From contig JAKBAF010000103.1 in assembly GCA_021809305.1 (NCBI GenBank), positions 1 through 5,522 of the forward strand: a stretch of DNA of 5,522 nucleotides, written 5' to 3'. Positions 5,020 through 5,522 of the stretch are shown piece after piece. The translations under genes were made by a program, and so were the position numbers. This stretch comes from a bacterium. GTDB lineage: Bacteria; Chlamydiota; Chlamydiia; Chlamydiales; JAFEGQ01. Below the pieces are notes generated by a model, which saw only the letters and a program-made list of their open reading frames with translations, was not told the DNA's origin and did not search any database. Position 1 is the stretch's first letter, and the number at the start of each line of letters is the position of its first letter.

Positions 5020-5522
5020 GTGATTACAAACATCATCGTCACCCCCTACAACCCTGACTGGCCAAGGATATTTGAAGCTGAAGCTGTAAAAATTCGGCAA
5101 GCCCTTGGAGATAATTGCCTAGCTGTTCATCACATTGGCTCTACTGCGGTACCCGGACTTGCTGCCAAGCCTAAGATCGATGTAATTGCTGTTGTTAACG
5201 ATCCGGATAGCGCAATAGAATCTTTAGAGGAAATCGGTATTCACTACCGAGGTGAGTATAATATTCCTATGCATTATTGTTTCAGCAAACGCGGAAGTAT
5301 CGATGTTAACCTTCACGTCTATGAGACTGGTCATCCGGAAATTGAACTGAACCTTCTTTTTAGGGATTACCTGAGAAGGCACCCAGAAGCAAGAGATGAG
5401 TATACGAGTCTGAAAGACAACCTGTTAAAAGATAGTGCTTCTTTCGAGAAAAAGAACTCAATGTTTACTGGTTATAACTTGGGAAAAGATGCCTTCATAC
5501 GCAAAATCCTAAAGGCTGCAAA
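5020..5522 (+). CDS. GrpB/UPF0157-family protein, 3'-truncated by window edge
   Basis: A member of the GrpB (UPF0157) family, which belongs to the nucleotidyltransferase fold superfamily; its substrate is not established. The 167 visible codons hold the family core: TPYNPDWPRIFEAEA near the N-terminus, HIGSTAVPGLAAKPKIDVIAVV (residues 38-59) with the GST motif and D54, IDVNLHVYETGHPEIELNLLFRDYL (94-118), and the C-terminal KKNSMFTGYNLGKDAFIRKIL. Family members are usually near 170-180 residues, so only a few codons are probably missing, unless a further domain is fused. The start is GTG with AGGAAAG at 5009-5015; the upstream ATG at 5003 reaches a stop after six codons and the in-frame TAG at 4990 bars an earlier start. 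The family is patchily distributed and its place behind a tRNA suggests an accessory, possibly acquired, gene. Confidence 0.92.
   Translation, partial: MITNIIVTPYNPDWPRIFEAEAVKIRQALGDNCLAVHHIGSTAVPGLAAKPKIDVIAVVNDPDSAIESLEEIGIHYRGEYNIPMHYCFSKRGSIDVNLHVYETGHPEIELNLLFRDYLRRHPEARDEYTSLKDNLLKDSASFEKKNSMFTGYNLGKDAFIRKILKAA

Overview
The window looks like chromosomal DNA from a member of the Chlamydiales, probably a chlamydia-related (environmental) lineage rather than the genus Chlamydia. The evidence is the gene order rpoA - rplQ - gapA - conserved chlamydial hypothetical gene, all on the + strand, which I recall from Chlamydia genomes. The alpha subunit also reads closely like chlamydial RpoA, for example around EAPAI, HEYM, VGQDTDFDRL and the FGMDL tail. 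This assignment rests on remembered sequences and gene order; no search was run.

Layout: (1) 3-1103, RNA polymerase alpha subunit, cut at its 5' end by the window edge. (2) 1104-1305, an unusually long rpoA-rplQ spacer with overlapping hairpins and a possible 21-codon leader ORF. (3) 1306-1734, ribosomal protein L17. (4) 1735-2123, a 389-base gene-free spacer with long-range complementarity. It ends in a small inverted repeat covering the Shine-Dalgarno sequence of the next gene. (5) 2124-3131, type I glyceraldehyde-3-phosphate dehydrogenase. (6) 3132-3821, about 690 gene-free bases. They hold terminator-like hairpins behind gapA, a second bulged hairpin, and a 164-base imperfect palindrome flanked by TAAG direct repeats that looks like a miniature inverted-repeat element. 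A last hairpin with a T-run follows. (7) 3822-4709, a hypothetical protein with a compact N-terminal domain and a long, highly charged low-complexity tail. (8) 4798-4881, tRNA-Leu(UAA), followed by a strong intrinsic terminator. (9) 5020 to the window end, a GrpB-family (UPF0157) nucleotidyltransferase-like gene cut at its 3' end, with a possible promoter of its own.

The first two genes are the end of the ribosomal-protein/RNA-polymerase supercluster (transcription and translation machinery). gapA supplies central glycolysis. The rest is a patchwork of a lineage-specific gene, a tRNA and an accessory gene. The genes themselves are intact and ordinary. The non-standard content is in the spacers, and the palindromic element at 3462-3633 is the most notable item. 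I found no CRISPR array, transposase gene or defence system.
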